DNA of 64,000 nt from positions 62,001-126,000 of the forward strand of contig CAVPEV010000044.1 of the NCBI GenBank assembly GCA_963703555.1. The letters run 5' to 3'. Under the pieces are notes generated by a model. That model saw only the letters and a program-made list of their open reading frames with translations. It was not told the DNA's origin and searched no databases. This DNA comes from CAVPEV01 sp963703555. GTDB taxonomy: Bacteria; Actinomycetota; Actinomycetes; Actinomycetales; Cellulomonadaceae. The translations under genes were made by a program, and so were the position numbers. Position 1 is the stretch's first letter; the number at the start of each line of letters is the position of its first letter. This document shows, one piece after another, positions 1-8,207 of the stretch.

Positions 1-335
1 AGCGCCAGGATGATCCCCACCAGCAGCGCGGTCTGCTGGTACTGCCGCGGGACGGCGAACGCCGTCATGATCAGCAGGAACACGAAGAGGTTGTCCACCG
101 AGAGCGAGTACTCGGTGAGCCACCCGGCGAAGAACTCGCCGGCGAACCGTCCCCCGGCCCACGCCCAGAGACCCAGCCCGAACGCGACTGCGAGCCCGCC
201 GTACAGACCCAGGTAGCGCAGACACTCCGCAGTCGTCGGCACATGCGGACGCCGCGCCACCACCACGACATCGAGCAGGAGCAGCAGGCCGGCCACCACA
301 AGCGAGACGGTCCACACCAGGGGGGTGACGTCCAT
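1..335 (-). CDS. TerC family membrane protein, second tandem copy (3' part beyond window)
   Basis: The frame opens with ATG at 335 and stays open to the window edge, so only the first 111 codons are seen. The translation has an N-terminal hydrophobic helix and the TerC hallmark segment LTEYSLSVDNLFVFLLIMTA, followed by FAVPRQYQQ. TerC proteins are integral membrane proteins linked to tellurite resistance and, in characterised cases, to Mn2+ export. It starts only 3 bp after the stop of the neighbouring TerC gene, so the two are almost certainly co-transcribed and probably translationally coupled. It is clearly diverged from the neighbour, so the pair is an old rather than a recent duplication. 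Family assignment is firm; substrate is inferred. Confidence 0.88.
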   Translation of the reverse strand, partial: MDVTPLVWTVSLVVAGLLLLLDVVVVARRPHVPTTAECLRYLGLYGGLAVAFGLGLWAWAGGRFAGEFFAGWLTEYSLSVDNLFVFLLIMTAFAVPRQYQQTALLVGIILA

Positions 336-338
336 CGC

Positions 339-1436
339 TCAGTGCTCCCGGGCCGGGTCGGCGACCTCGGGCTGCGGCTCGCCGGGACCACTCGGTGCTC
401 CCGAGCCGACGCTCGGCCGAGCCGCCGCCTCGACGGCGCGCGCGGCGGAGTCGTCCCGTCGGGTGCGCTGCAGACTGGCGACGGTGGCCACCGCCAGGGT
501 ACCGAGGATGACCGACAACGAGACCCAGATCGGGATCTCGGGAGCCCAGGCGACCGGCCGGCCGCCGTTGATGAAGGGCAGCTCGTTGGAGTGCAGCGCC
601 TCCAGCACCAGCTTGGCGCCGATGAACGCCAGGATGACGGCCAAGCCCTGCGTGAGGTAGATCAACCGCTGCAGCAGCCCGCTCAGCAGGAAGTACAGCT
701 GCCGCAGCCCCAGCAGCGAGAACGCGGTCGCGGTGAACACGATGTACGACTGTGACGTCAGGCCGTAGATCGCCGGGATGGAGTCCAGCGCGAACAGCAC
801 GTCCGTGCTGCCGATCGCCACCATGACGATAAGCATCGGTGTGAGGTGGCGCCGACCCTCCAGACGGACGGTGAGCCGGTCGCCGTGGTACTGGTCGGTG
901 GTCGGGACCAGCCGCTTGAGCAGGCGCACCGCGAGGCCGTCCCGGCGCTCGGCGGCCTGTCGAGCGACGTCCTCCTCCGTGTGCCGTTCGCGGACCAGCC
1001 CCACCGCGGTGTACACCAGGAACGCGCCGAACAGGTAGAACACCCAGGAGAACTGCGCGATCAGGGCGGCGCCGGCAAGGATGAAGGCCAGCCGCAGCAC
1101 CAGGGCGATAGCCACACCGACGAGCAGCACCTTCTGCTGGTACTCCCGTGGCACCGCGAACCGGGTCATGATGACGAGGAAGATGAACAGGTTGTCGACG
1201 GACAGGCTCTTCTCGGTCACGTAGCCAGCGAAGTACTCCGCGCCGTGTCCCCAGCCCCAGATCATCCCTAGCCCGACCCCGAACACCAGGGCGAGCACGA
1301 TGTAGGCCACGGACCAGACCGTCGCCTCCCGCATGGACGGCGCGTGCGGCGTGCGCACGTGGGTGTAGAAGTCCAGCACGATGAGCGCCGCGATGCCGAG
1401 AATCGTTGCGGCCCAGACCCACAGGGGCACGGACAC
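339..1436 (-). CDS. TerC family integral membrane protein (probable Mn2+ exporter)
   Basis: 365 residues, normal for the family, with about eight hydrophobic segments. The hallmark VTEKSLSVDNLFIFLVIMTR lies near residue 75 and a second conserved acidic stretch, IGSTDVLFALDSIPAIYG, near 210. These Asp/Glu-rich membrane motifs are thought to bind the metal ion. The C-terminal tail after about residue 320 is hydrophilic and rich in Ala, Pro and Glu. The GTG start at 1436 is chosen because GGAGGT lies 5 bases upstream, inside a riboswitch-like hairpin. First gene of an operon with a second TerC copy 3 bp downstream. The Mn2+ role rests on the family and on the leader RNA, not on a direct signature. 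Confidence 0.9.
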   Translation of the reverse strand: MSVPLWVWAATILGIAALIVLDFYTHVRTPHAPSMREATVWSVAYIVLALVFGVGLGMIWGWGHGAEYFAGYVTEKSLSVDNLFIFLVIMTRFAVPREYQQKVLLVGVAIALVLRLAFILAGAALIAQFSWVFYLFGAFLVYTAVGLVRERHTEEDVARQAAERRDGLAVRLLKRLVPTTDQYHGDRLTVRLEGRRHLTPMLIVMVAIGSTDVLFALDSIPAIYGLTSQSYIVFTATAFSLLGLRQLYFLLSGLLQRLIYLTQGLAVILAFIGAKLVLEALHSNELPFINGGRPVAWAPEIPIWVSLSVILGTLAVATVASLQRTRRDDSAARAVEAAARPSVGSGAPSGPGEPQPEVADPAREH

Positions 1437-1441
1437 GGGCT

Positions 1442-1566
1442 ACCTCCGGTACGTCGGTTCGGGTACCGGAGGTCTCTCCCGCCCGCAGCACGGGCCGGCG
1501 GTCCCGGGTGACCATGCGATGGCATCCGTGATGACGAGACCGCCGTGTCGGGATACTCCCCTCCAC
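1442..1566 (-). promoter_or_regulatory. yybP-ykoY-type manganese riboswitch controlling terC translation
   Basis: Read on the minus strand, the leader begins GGAGGGGAGTATCCC (RNA 5' end near 1564) and ends GGGAGAGACCTCC (1480-1468). These match the two conserved internal loops (GGGGAGUA and GAGACC) of the Mn2+-sensing yybP-ykoY class. A helix GGCGGTC/GACCGCC joins the first arm. The 3' CCTCC can pair with the 5' GGAGG (aptamer P1) or, as part of a perfect 10-bp stem (1464-1473 with 1442-1451, 12-base loop), with the GGAGGT that is the ribosome binding site of terC. The two pairings exclude each other, which predicts metal-induced translation. Seen: motifs and stems. Inferred: ligand and direction of control. 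Confidence 0.75.
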
Positions 1567-1658
1567 TGCGTGCGCCAGCATACGGCACCGGCACAGCCGT
1601 GGCCGTGCGAGGTCCACCAGCAGGCCGGCCGGCTCCTCGGTTGCCCCCGGCGCGCAGG

Positions 1659-3770
1659 TCAGGCCGTGGCCTGCTGCATCTGCCGCAGCTCCCGCTTCAG
1701 CCCGGCGATCTCGTCCCGCAGCCGGCCCGCGAGCTCGAACTGCAGCTCGGCGGCCGCCTGGTGCATCTGGTCGGTGAGCTCCTGGATGAGGTCGGCCAGC
1801 TCGCCGGCGGCCGCGCCGGCCAGCACGGCGCGCCGCGAAGGGGCACCCGCCCCCGTCTGCCGTGCGCCGCCCGGCACCGGCGAGCGGCCACGGCCGGGCC
1901 GGCGCGCCTCGCCGGCGAGCAGCTCGGCGGTGTCGGCGTCCTCCCGGGCCAGCAGGTCCGTGATGTCACCGATCCGCTTGCGCAACGGCGTCGGGTCGAT
2001 CCCCTTCTCCTGGTTGTAGGCGATCTGCCTGGCCCGGCGACGGGCGGTCTCGTCGATGGCCAGCGCCATGCTCGGGGTGATCGTGTCCGCATACATGTGC
2101 ACCTGGCCGGACACGTTCCGCGCCGCCCGGCCGATCGTCTGGATCAGGGACGTCCCCGAGCGCAGGAAGCCCTCCTTGTCCGCGTCGAGGATGCTCACCA
2201 GAGACACCTCGGGCAGGTCGAGGCCCTCACGCAGCAGGTTGATGCCGACCAGGACGTCGTACTCGCCCATGCGCAGCTCACGCAACAGCTCCACCCGGCG
2301 CAGCGTGTCCACCTCCGAGTGCAGGTAGCGCACCCGCACGCCCTTCTCCAGCAGGTAGTCGGTGAGGTCCTCGGCCATTTTCTTGGTCAGGGTGGTCACG
2401 AGCACCCGCTCGTGCCGGTCGGCGCGCAGGTGGATCTCCGCCAGCAGGTCGTCGATCTGGCCCGTGGTGGGCTTGACGACGACCTCCGGGTCGACGAGCC
2501 CGGTGGGCCGGATGATCTGCTCGACGACCCCGTCCGAGCGGGACAGCTCGTAGCGCCCCGGCGTGGCCGACAGGTACACCGTCTGCCCGATGCGGTCGAC
2601 GAACTCCTCCCAGCGCAGCGGACGGTTGTCCATCGCGCTGGGCAGCCGGAACCCGTGCTCGACCAGGCTGCGCTTGCGGGACATGTCGCCCTCATACATC
2701 CCGCCGATCTGCGGGACGGTGACGTGCGACTCGTCGATGACGAGCAGGAAGTCCTCCGGGAAGTAGTCGAGCAGGGTGTTCGGCGGCGTGCCGGCCGCCC
2801 GACCGTCGATGTGCCGGGAGTAGTTCTCGATGCCCGAGCAGGTGCCGATCTGACGCATCATCTCGATGTCGTAGGTGGTGCGCATGCGCAACCGCTGGGC
2901 CTCGAGCAGCTTGTTCTCCCGCTCCAACTGGTCCAGCCGCTGGGCGAGCTCCGCCTCGATGCCGGCGACGGCGCGCTCCATCCGGTCCGGGCCGGCCACG
3001 TAGTGGCTGGCCGGGAACACGTGCACCTGGCGCTCCTCGCGCACGACCTCCCCGGTGAGGGGGTGCAACGTGGCCAACGCCTCGACCTCGTCCCCGAAGA
3101 ACTCGACGCGGACGGCCAGCTCCTCGTACATGGGGATGATCTCCACCGTGTCCCCGCGGACCCGGAACGTCCCGCGCGTGAAGGCGGTGTCGTTGCGGGT
3201 GTACTGCATCCCCACGAACATGCGCAGCAGGTCGTCCCGGTCCAGCCGGTCCCCGACGGCCAGCGTCACCATGCGGTCGACGTACTCCTGCGGCGTGCCC
3301 AGCCCGTAGATGCAGGACACGGTGGCCACGACGACCACGTCCCGCCGGGTGAGCAGCGAGTTGGTGGCCGAGTGCCGCAACCGTTCCACCTCGTCGTTGA
3401 TCGACGAGTCCTTCTCGATGTAGGTGTCCGTCTGGGCGATGTACGCCTCGGGCTGGTAGTAGTCGTAGTAGGAGACGAAGTACTCCACCGCGTTCTCCGG
3501 CATCAGCTCGCGGAACTCGGTGGTGATCTGGGCAGCCAGTGTCTTGTTCGGCTCGATGACGAGGGTGGGTCGCTGCACCTGCTCGATCAGCCAGGCGGTG
3601 GTCGCCGACTTGCCGGTGCCCGTCGCGCCGAGCAGCACGACGTCCTTCTCACCGGCCCGGATCCGGTGGGTCAGCTCCGCGATGGCGGTCGGCTGGTCCC
3701 CGGACGGCTGGTAGTCGGAGACGACGCGGAACGGCGCGACGGTCCGCTGCAGGTCGGTGACGGGGCGCAT
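1659..3770 (-). CDS. uvrB: UvrABC excinuclease subunit B
   Basis: 703 residues from the ATG at 3770 (MRPVTDLQRTV), close to the usual 670-700. UvrB is the damage-verifying helicase-like subunit of nucleotide excision repair: UvrA loads it on DNA and it recruits UvrC. Visible motifs are Walker A GATGTGKSATTAW near residue 43, the beta-hairpin region YYDYYQPEAYIAQTDTYIEK, the DESHVT helicase motif II, QTIGRAARN (motif VI) and a C-terminal UVR coiled coil that binds UvrC. A long frame continues upstream of this start, but homology begins here. It lies 61 bp downstream of coaE in the same direction, the usual actinobacterial arrangement. Confidence 0.97.
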   Translation of the reverse strand: MRPVTDLQRTVAPFRVVSDYQPSGDQPTAIAELTHRIRAGEKDVVLLGATGTGKSATTAWLIEQVQRPTLVIEPNKTLAAQITTEFRELMPENAVEYFVSYYDYYQPEAYIAQTDTYIEKDSSINDEVERLRHSATNSLLTRRDVVVVATVSCIYGLGTPQEYVDRMVTLAVGDRLDRDDLLRMFVGMQYTRNDTAFTRGTFRVRGDTVEIIPMYEELAVRVEFFGDEVEALATLHPLTGEVVREERQVHVFPASHYVAGPDRMERAVAGIEAELAQRLDQLERENKLLEAQRLRMRTTYDIEMMRQIGTCSGIENYSRHIDGRAAGTPPNTLLDYFPEDFLLVIDESHVTVPQIGGMYEGDMSRKRSLVEHGFRLPSAMDNRPLRWEEFVDRIGQTVYLSATPGRYELSRSDGVVEQIIRPTGLVDPEVVVKPTTGQIDDLLAEIHLRADRHERVLVTTLTKKMAEDLTDYLLEKGVRVRYLHSEVDTLRRVELLRELRMGEYDVLVGINLLREGLDLPEVSLVSILDADKEGFLRSGTSLIQTIGRAARNVSGQVHMYADTITPSMALAIDETARRRARQIAYNQEKGIDPTPLRKRIGDITDLLAREDADTAELLAGEARRPGRGRSPVPGGARQTGAGAPSRRAVLAGAAAGELADLIQELTDQMHQAAAELQFELAGRLRDEIAGLKRELRQMQQATA

Positions 3771-3831
3771 GGAGTCCACGGTAGGACGCCGCACCGACAC
3801 GGCGGGCACCGAGCCGGCCCGAGAGCCCGCG

Positions 3832-4419
3832 CTACAGCCGCCGCCACAGCTCGGCCACCTGCTCGCGCAGGTGCTCCACCCCGGCCGAGCCGTCCAGCAC
3901 GACGTCGGCCACCGCGGCCCGGTCCGCATCCGTGGCCTGCGCCGCGATCCGCGCCCGAGCCGCTTCCGCGGTCATCCCCCGGTCCCGGACGAGCCGTCGG
4001 ACCCGCACCGCCTCCGGGGCCTGCACCACCACGACCAGGTCGAACTGGTCGGCCTGCCCGGTCTCGACGAGCAACGGCACGTCGTGCACGACGACCGCCC
4101 GGGGGTCGGCCCGGAGCGCCGCGGCCTCCAGCTCGGCTGCGGCGCGGCGCACCGCCGGGTGCACGATGCCCTCGAGCACGGCCCGCTGCGCCGGGTCGGC
4201 GAACACCGCGTGCGCCAGGGCCCCCCGGTCCAGCCCCCCCGCGGGCGTGCACACCGCCGGGCCGAAGGCGGCGCGGACCTGGGCGAGCCCCGGGCTGCCG
4301 GGAGCCAGCGCCTGCCGGGACAGCTCGTCATGGTCGATGACCACCGCACCGTGCTCGGCGAGCGCGGCGGCCGCCGTGGACTTGCCCGCGGCGATCCCCC
4401 CGGTGAGGCCTACCCGCAT
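3832..4419 (-). CDS. coaE: Dephospho-CoA kinase
   Basis: 195 residues, normal for the short form of the enzyme. It phosphorylates the 3'-hydroxyl of the ribose of dephospho-CoA, the last step of CoA synthesis. The P-loop GGIAAGKST is at residues 7-15 (MRVGLTGGIAAGKST), followed by the IDHDELSRQ segment and the VHPAVRR and VVVVQAPEAVRVRRL lid-type motifs. Some actinobacterial CoaE proteins carry a C-terminal UPF0157 (GrpB) domain; this one does not. It sits upstream of uvrB and probably shares its transcript. No clear functional link joins the two; the arrangement is simply conserved. Confidence 0.95.
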   Translation of the reverse strand: MRVGLTGGIAAGKSTAAAALAEHGAVVIDHDELSRQALAPGSPGLAQVRAAFGPAVCTPAGGLDRGALAHAVFADPAQRAVLEGIVHPAVRRAAAELEAAALRADPRAVVVHDVPLLVETGQADQFDLVVVVQAPEAVRVRRLVRDRGMTAEAARARIAAQATDADRAAVADVVLDGSAGVEHLREQVAELWRRL

Positions 4420-4522
4420 GTGGGCAGGGTAGCCGGGCGACCGCCGCCGGACGCCGCGGCACTGCCTGGGCTAGGCTCACCCGGCTCCGGGCACCAGCAC
4501 CCATCCGGGGCTCGGAGGTCTG

Positions 4523-6379
4523 ATGTCCCTGCACGCCGCGCGCGTCGCGCACTCCTACAGCCGGGACCGGTCGGTCACCGACCGTCGGGTGAGCCGCGCC
4601 ACGCTGCGACGGATCGCCGCCTTCGCCCGCCCGTACCGTCGCCAGCTCAGCGTCTTCCTCGTCCTCATCGCGGTGGACGCCGCCGTGGGTGCCGTGACCC
4701 CGCTGCTGTTCCGCCGACTCATCGACCAGGGCATCGCCGCGCACCGCCGGGACGTGGTCCTCACCAGCGCGGCCGCGGCCGCCGGCCTGGCACTGGCCTC
4801 CGCCGGCCTGGCGATCGCCCAGCGCTGGCTGTCCGCCCGGGTCGGGGAGGGGCTCATCGTCGATCTGCGGACCGCCGTCTTCGACCATGTCCAGCGGCTG
4901 TCGCTGGCGTTCTTCTCCCGCAGCCGGACCGGGGCGCTCGTCCAGCGCATCAACGGCGACGTGCTCGGCGCGCAGCAGGCCTTCACGTCCACGCTGTCCA
5001 CCGTCGTGAGCAACGGGCTCACCGTGGTCTTCGTGCTGGCCGCGATGGCCTCGATGTCCTGGCAGCTGACCCTCGCCGCGCTGGCGCTCACGCCGTTGTT
5101 CGTGCTGCCCGCCCGCTGGGTGGGTCCCCGGCTGGCCGCGGTGACCCGCGAGAGCTATGCGCTCAACGCCGACGCCGCCCAGCACATGACCGAGCGGTTC
5201 AACGTCGCCGGGGCCCACCTGGTCAAGCTGTTCGGTGTCCCGGCGCAGGAGTCCGCCGCCTTCGCGCGGACCGCCGAGCGGGTGCGTGACATCGGCGTGC
5301 GCCAGGCCATGTACGGCACCGTGTTCCGGGTCGGGCTGACGACACTGGCCTCGATCGGTGTGGCCATCGTGTACGGCGCCGGTGGGCTGATGGCGGTGCA
5401 GGGCACGCTCACCGTCGGGGTGGTCGTCGCGCTGGCGTCCTACCTGTCGCGGCTGTACGGACCGCTCACCGCGATGTCCAACGTCCAGGTGGACGTGATG
5501 ACCGCCCTGGTCAGCTTCGAGCGCGTGTTCGAGATCCTCGACCTGCCGCCGACCGTCACGGACGCACCCGGCGCCCACGACCTGCGCGCGGACGTCGCGG
5601 CACGGGGAGCGAGCCTGGAGCTGGACCACGTCGGCTTCCGCTATCCCGGGCCGGACGGCGGTGCCCCGGGTTCGGGCACCGCGTCCCCCACCCTCACCGA
5701 TGTGACGTTCCGGGTGCCGGCGGGCGCGATGGTGGCCCTGGTCGGGCCCTCGGGAGCGGGGAAGACGACCATCTCGCACCTGGTCACCCGGATGTACGAC
5801 CCCGCCGACGGAGCGGTCCGGATCGCCGGCACCGACCTGCGCGACGTCACCCTGGAGTCGCTGCGCACCACCGTGGGAGTGGTCACCCAGGAGGCGCACC
5901 TGTTCCACGACACCATCGCGGGCAACCTGCGCTACGCGCGCCCGGAGGCCTCCGACGCCGAGCTGGAGTCCGCGCTGCGCCGGGCGCGCATCTGGGACCT
6001 GGTGGCGTCCCTGCCCGAGGGGGTGCACACGGTGGTCGGGGACCGCGGCTACCGGCTGTCCGGCGGCGAGCGTCAGCGGATCGCCATCGCCCGCCTGCTC
6101 CTGCGGGCACCGGCCCTGGTGGTCCTCGACGAGGCCACCGCCCACCTGGACTCCGCGTCCGAGCTGGCCGTCCAGCACGCGCTGGACGAGGCGCTGGTCG
6201 GGCGCACGTCGCTGGTCATCGCCCACCGGCTGTCGACCGTGCGTGCCGCCGACCTCATCGTCGTCGTCGACCAGGGGCGCGTCGTCGAGCAGGGGACGCA
6301 CGACGAGCTGGTCGCTGCGGGGGGCCTGTACGCACGCCTGCACCGGGATCAGACGACCGGGCGAGCGGGGCCGAGCTGA
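4523..6379 (+). CDS. ABC exporter, fused permease and ATP-binding protein
   Basis: 618 residues: an ABC transmembrane domain of six helices (about residues 35-330) and a nucleotide-binding domain (about 360-600). The ATPase domain has Walker A GPSGAGKTTI near 410, the Q-loop region VVTQEAHLFHD, signature LSGGERQRI near 515, Walker B LVVLDEATAHLD and the H-loop IAHRLST. This half-transporter architecture works as a homo- or heterodimer and exports lipids, peptides or drugs; the sequence does not show the substrate. A start at 4523 follows GGAGGTCTG. It is transcribed alone, divergent from coaE, and is closed by a strong hairpin at 6411-6450. Confidence 0.92.
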   Translation: MSLHAARVAHSYSRDRSVTDRRVSRATLRRIAAFARPYRRQLSVFLVLIAVDAAVGAVTPLLFRRLIDQGIAAHRRDVVLTSAAAAAGLALASAGLAIAQRWLSARVGEGLIVDLRTAVFDHVQRLSLAFFSRSRTGALVQRINGDVLGAQQAFTSTLSTVVSNGLTVVFVLAAMASMSWQLTLAALALTPLFVLPARWVGPRLAAVTRESYALNADAAQHMTERFNVAGAHLVKLFGVPAQESAAFARTAERVRDIGVRQAMYGTVFRVGLTTLASIGVAIVYGAGGLMAVQGTLTVGVVVALASYLSRLYGPLTAMSNVQVDVMTALVSFERVFEILDLPPTVTDAPGAHDLRADVAARGASLELDHVGFRYPGPDGGAPGSGTASPTLTDVTFRVPAGAMVALVGPSGAGKTTISHLVTRMYDPADGAVRIAGTDLRDVTLESLRTTVGVVTQEAHLFHDTIAGNLRYARPEASDAELESALRRARIWDLVASLPEGVHTVVGDRGYRLSGGERQRIAIARLLLRAPALVVLDEATAHLDSASELAVQHALDEALVGRTSLVIAHRLSTVRAADLIVVVDQGRVVEQGTHDELVAAGGLYARLHRDQTTGRAGPS

Positions 6380-6410
6380 GCCCCAGTGCGCGGACGACGT
6401 GAGCCGGACG

Positions 6411-6450
6411 TGCACGAGGGCCGGCCACCTCGGTAGCCGGCCCTCGTGCA
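6411..6450. terminator. Bidirectional hairpin terminator between ABC exporter and rpsA
   Basis: Perfect inverted repeat of 15 bp (6411-6425 with 6436-6450) and a 10-base loop. It lies between two converging genes, 31 bp after the exporter stop and 36 bp from the rpsA stop. There is no clear U-tract, as is common in actinobacterial terminators. Confidence 0.85.
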
Positions 6451-6486
6451 GGTGAACCGCGGTCCGTCACCGGCCCGCGGCCGATC

Positions 6487-7959
6487 TCAGTTGCCGGTGA
6501 GCTTTTCCCGTAGGGCCGCGAGCGCCTCGTCCGAGGCCAGGGTTCCGGTGGCCTCCGGCTCCACGGCTGTCGAGGAGTACGACGACGGCGTCGGGACACT
6601 GCCGCCACCGACCTGACCGGTCTGCTCGGCCTTGAGCGCCTCGGCCACCTGCTTGCGGTGCGCCTCCCAGCGAGCCTGGGCGGCCGCGTACTGCGCCTCC
6701 CACTCCTCCCGCTGGGCGTCGTAGCCGGGCAGCCACTCGTTCGTCGTCGGGTCGAAGCCATCCGGGTACTTGTAGTTGCCCTGCTCGTCGTACTCGGCGG
6801 CCATGCCGTACAGCGCCGGGTCGAAGTCCTCGCTGGTGGGGTCCAGGCCCTCGTTCGCCTGCTTGAGCGACAGGGAGATCCGCCGACGGTCCAGGTCGAT
6901 GTCGATGACCTTGACGAACACGTCCTCACCGACCTGGACGACCTGCTCGGGGACGTCCACGTGCCGCACGGCGAGCTCGGAGATGTGCACGAGGCCCTCG
7001 ATGCCGTCCTCCACGCGCACGAACGCGCCGAACGGCACGAGCTTCGTGACCTTGCCCGGGACGACCTGGCCGATGGCGTGCGTGCGAGCGAAGGCCTGCC
7101 ACGGGTCCTCCTGGGTCGCCTTGAGCGACAGCGAGACCCGCTCCCGGTCGAAGTCGACGTCGAGCACCTCGACGGTGACCTGCTGGCCGACCTCGACGAC
7201 CTCGGACGGGTGGTCGATGTGCTTCCAGGACAGCTCGGAGACGTGCACGAGCCCGTCCACACCGCCGAGGTCGACGAACGCCCCGAAGTTGACGATGGAG
7301 GAAACCACGCCGGTGCGGACCTGGCCCTTCTGCAGGGTCTGCAGGAAGGTCGAGCGGACCTCGGACTGGGTCTGCTCCAGCCAGGCACGGCGGGACAGCA
7401 CGACGTTGTTGCGGTTCTTGTCCAGCTCGATGATCTTCGCCTCGATCTGCCGGCCCACGTAGGGCTGCAGGTCACGGACGCGCCGCATCTCCACCAGGGA
7501 GGCCGGGAGGAAGCCGCGCAGGCCGATGTCGAGGATGAGGCCACCCTTGACGACCTCGATGACGGTGCCGGTGACGACGCCGTCGTCCTCCTTGACCTTC
7601 TCGATCGTGCCCCACGCGCGCTCGTACTGGGCGCGCTTCTTGGACAGGATCAGACGGCCGTCCTTGTCCTCCTTCTGCAGGACCAGGGCCTCCACCTCGT
7701 CGCCGACCGCCACCACCTCGGAGGGGTCCACGTCGTGCTTGATCGACAGCTCGCGGGACGGGATGACGCCCTCGGTCTTGTAGCCGATGTCGAGGAGGAC
7801 CTCGTCACGGTCGACCTTGACGACCGTGCCCTCGACGATGTCGCCATCGTTGAAGTACTTGATGGTGGCGTCGATCGCGGCGAGCAGGTCCTCGGTCGAT
7901 CCGATGTCGTTGACCGCGACCTGCGGGCTGACGGTGGTCGCGGGGGTGGAGATGGTCAC
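6487..7959 (-). CDS. rpsA: 30S ribosomal protein S1
   Basis: 490 residues. S1 binds mRNA and helps place it on the 30S subunit. Four S1/OB-fold repeats are visible in order: GTVVKVDRDEVLLDIGYKTE (about 37-105), GTVIEVVKGGLILDIGLRGF (about 123-190), GVVSSIVNFGAFVDLGGVDG (about 208-278) and GKVTKLVPFGAFVRVEDGIE (about 295-362). A low-complexity C-terminal tail follows. This is the actinobacterial form; Gram-negative S1 has six repeats. The GTG start at 7959 is preceded by GGAG at good distance and gives the usual VTISTPA-type N-terminus. The open frame continues far upstream but has no homology there. Confidence 0.97.
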   Translation of the reverse strand: MTISTPATTVSPQVAVNDIGSTEDLLAAIDATIKYFNDGDIVEGTVVKVDRDEVLLDIGYKTEGVIPSRELSIKHDVDPSEVVAVGDEVEALVLQKEDKDGRLILSKKRAQYERAWGTIEKVKEDDGVVTGTVIEVVKGGLILDIGLRGFLPASLVEMRRVRDLQPYVGRQIEAKIIELDKNRNNVVLSRRAWLEQTQSEVRSTFLQTLQKGQVRTGVVSSIVNFGAFVDLGGVDGLVHVSELSWKHIDHPSEVVEVGQQVTVEVLDVDFDRERVSLSLKATQEDPWQAFARTHAIGQVVPGKVTKLVPFGAFVRVEDGIEGLVHISELAVRHVDVPEQVVQVGEDVFVKVIDIDLDRRRISLSLKQANEGLDPTSEDFDPALYGMAAEYDEQGNYKYPDGFDPTTNEWLPGYDAQREEWEAQYAAAQARWEAHRKQVAEALKAEQTGQVGGGSVPTPSSYSSTAVEPEATGTLASDEALAALREKLTGN

Positions 7960-8138
7960 GTAGTGGGCTCCGATGCGGACAAGGTGTTGTGCGGACAGGG
8001 ACGTGGTGCGGCCCGCCCGCCCCGGAAGCGCACGGACGACGAGGTCCAGTCCCCTGTTCGGGCGCAGACGGCACCGTCGTCCATCGTATCGAACGACGAG
8101 ACGACACGCTGCACCCGCCAACGGCCGTGACGACAAGC

Positions 8139-8176
8139 GAGGCGCCCGCCCGAACGACGGCCCGGGCGGGCGCCTC
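8139..8176 (-). terminator. Hairpin terminator downstream of pfkA
   Basis: A 14-bp GC-rich stem (GAGGCGCCCGCCCG at 8139-8152 with its complement at 8163-8176) and a 10-base loop, about 30 bp after the pfkA stop codon and upstream of the rpsA promoter region. Confidence 0.8.
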
Positions 8177-8207
8177 ACCCTGCCACTTGACAGGAACAAC
8201 CCACATA

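Noticed and set aside
1545..4340. A 931-codon plus-strand frame opposite uvrB and coaE
   Set aside because: It covers two well-defined genes on the other strand and its translation is Arg/Pro/His low-complexity; a codon-bias shadow.
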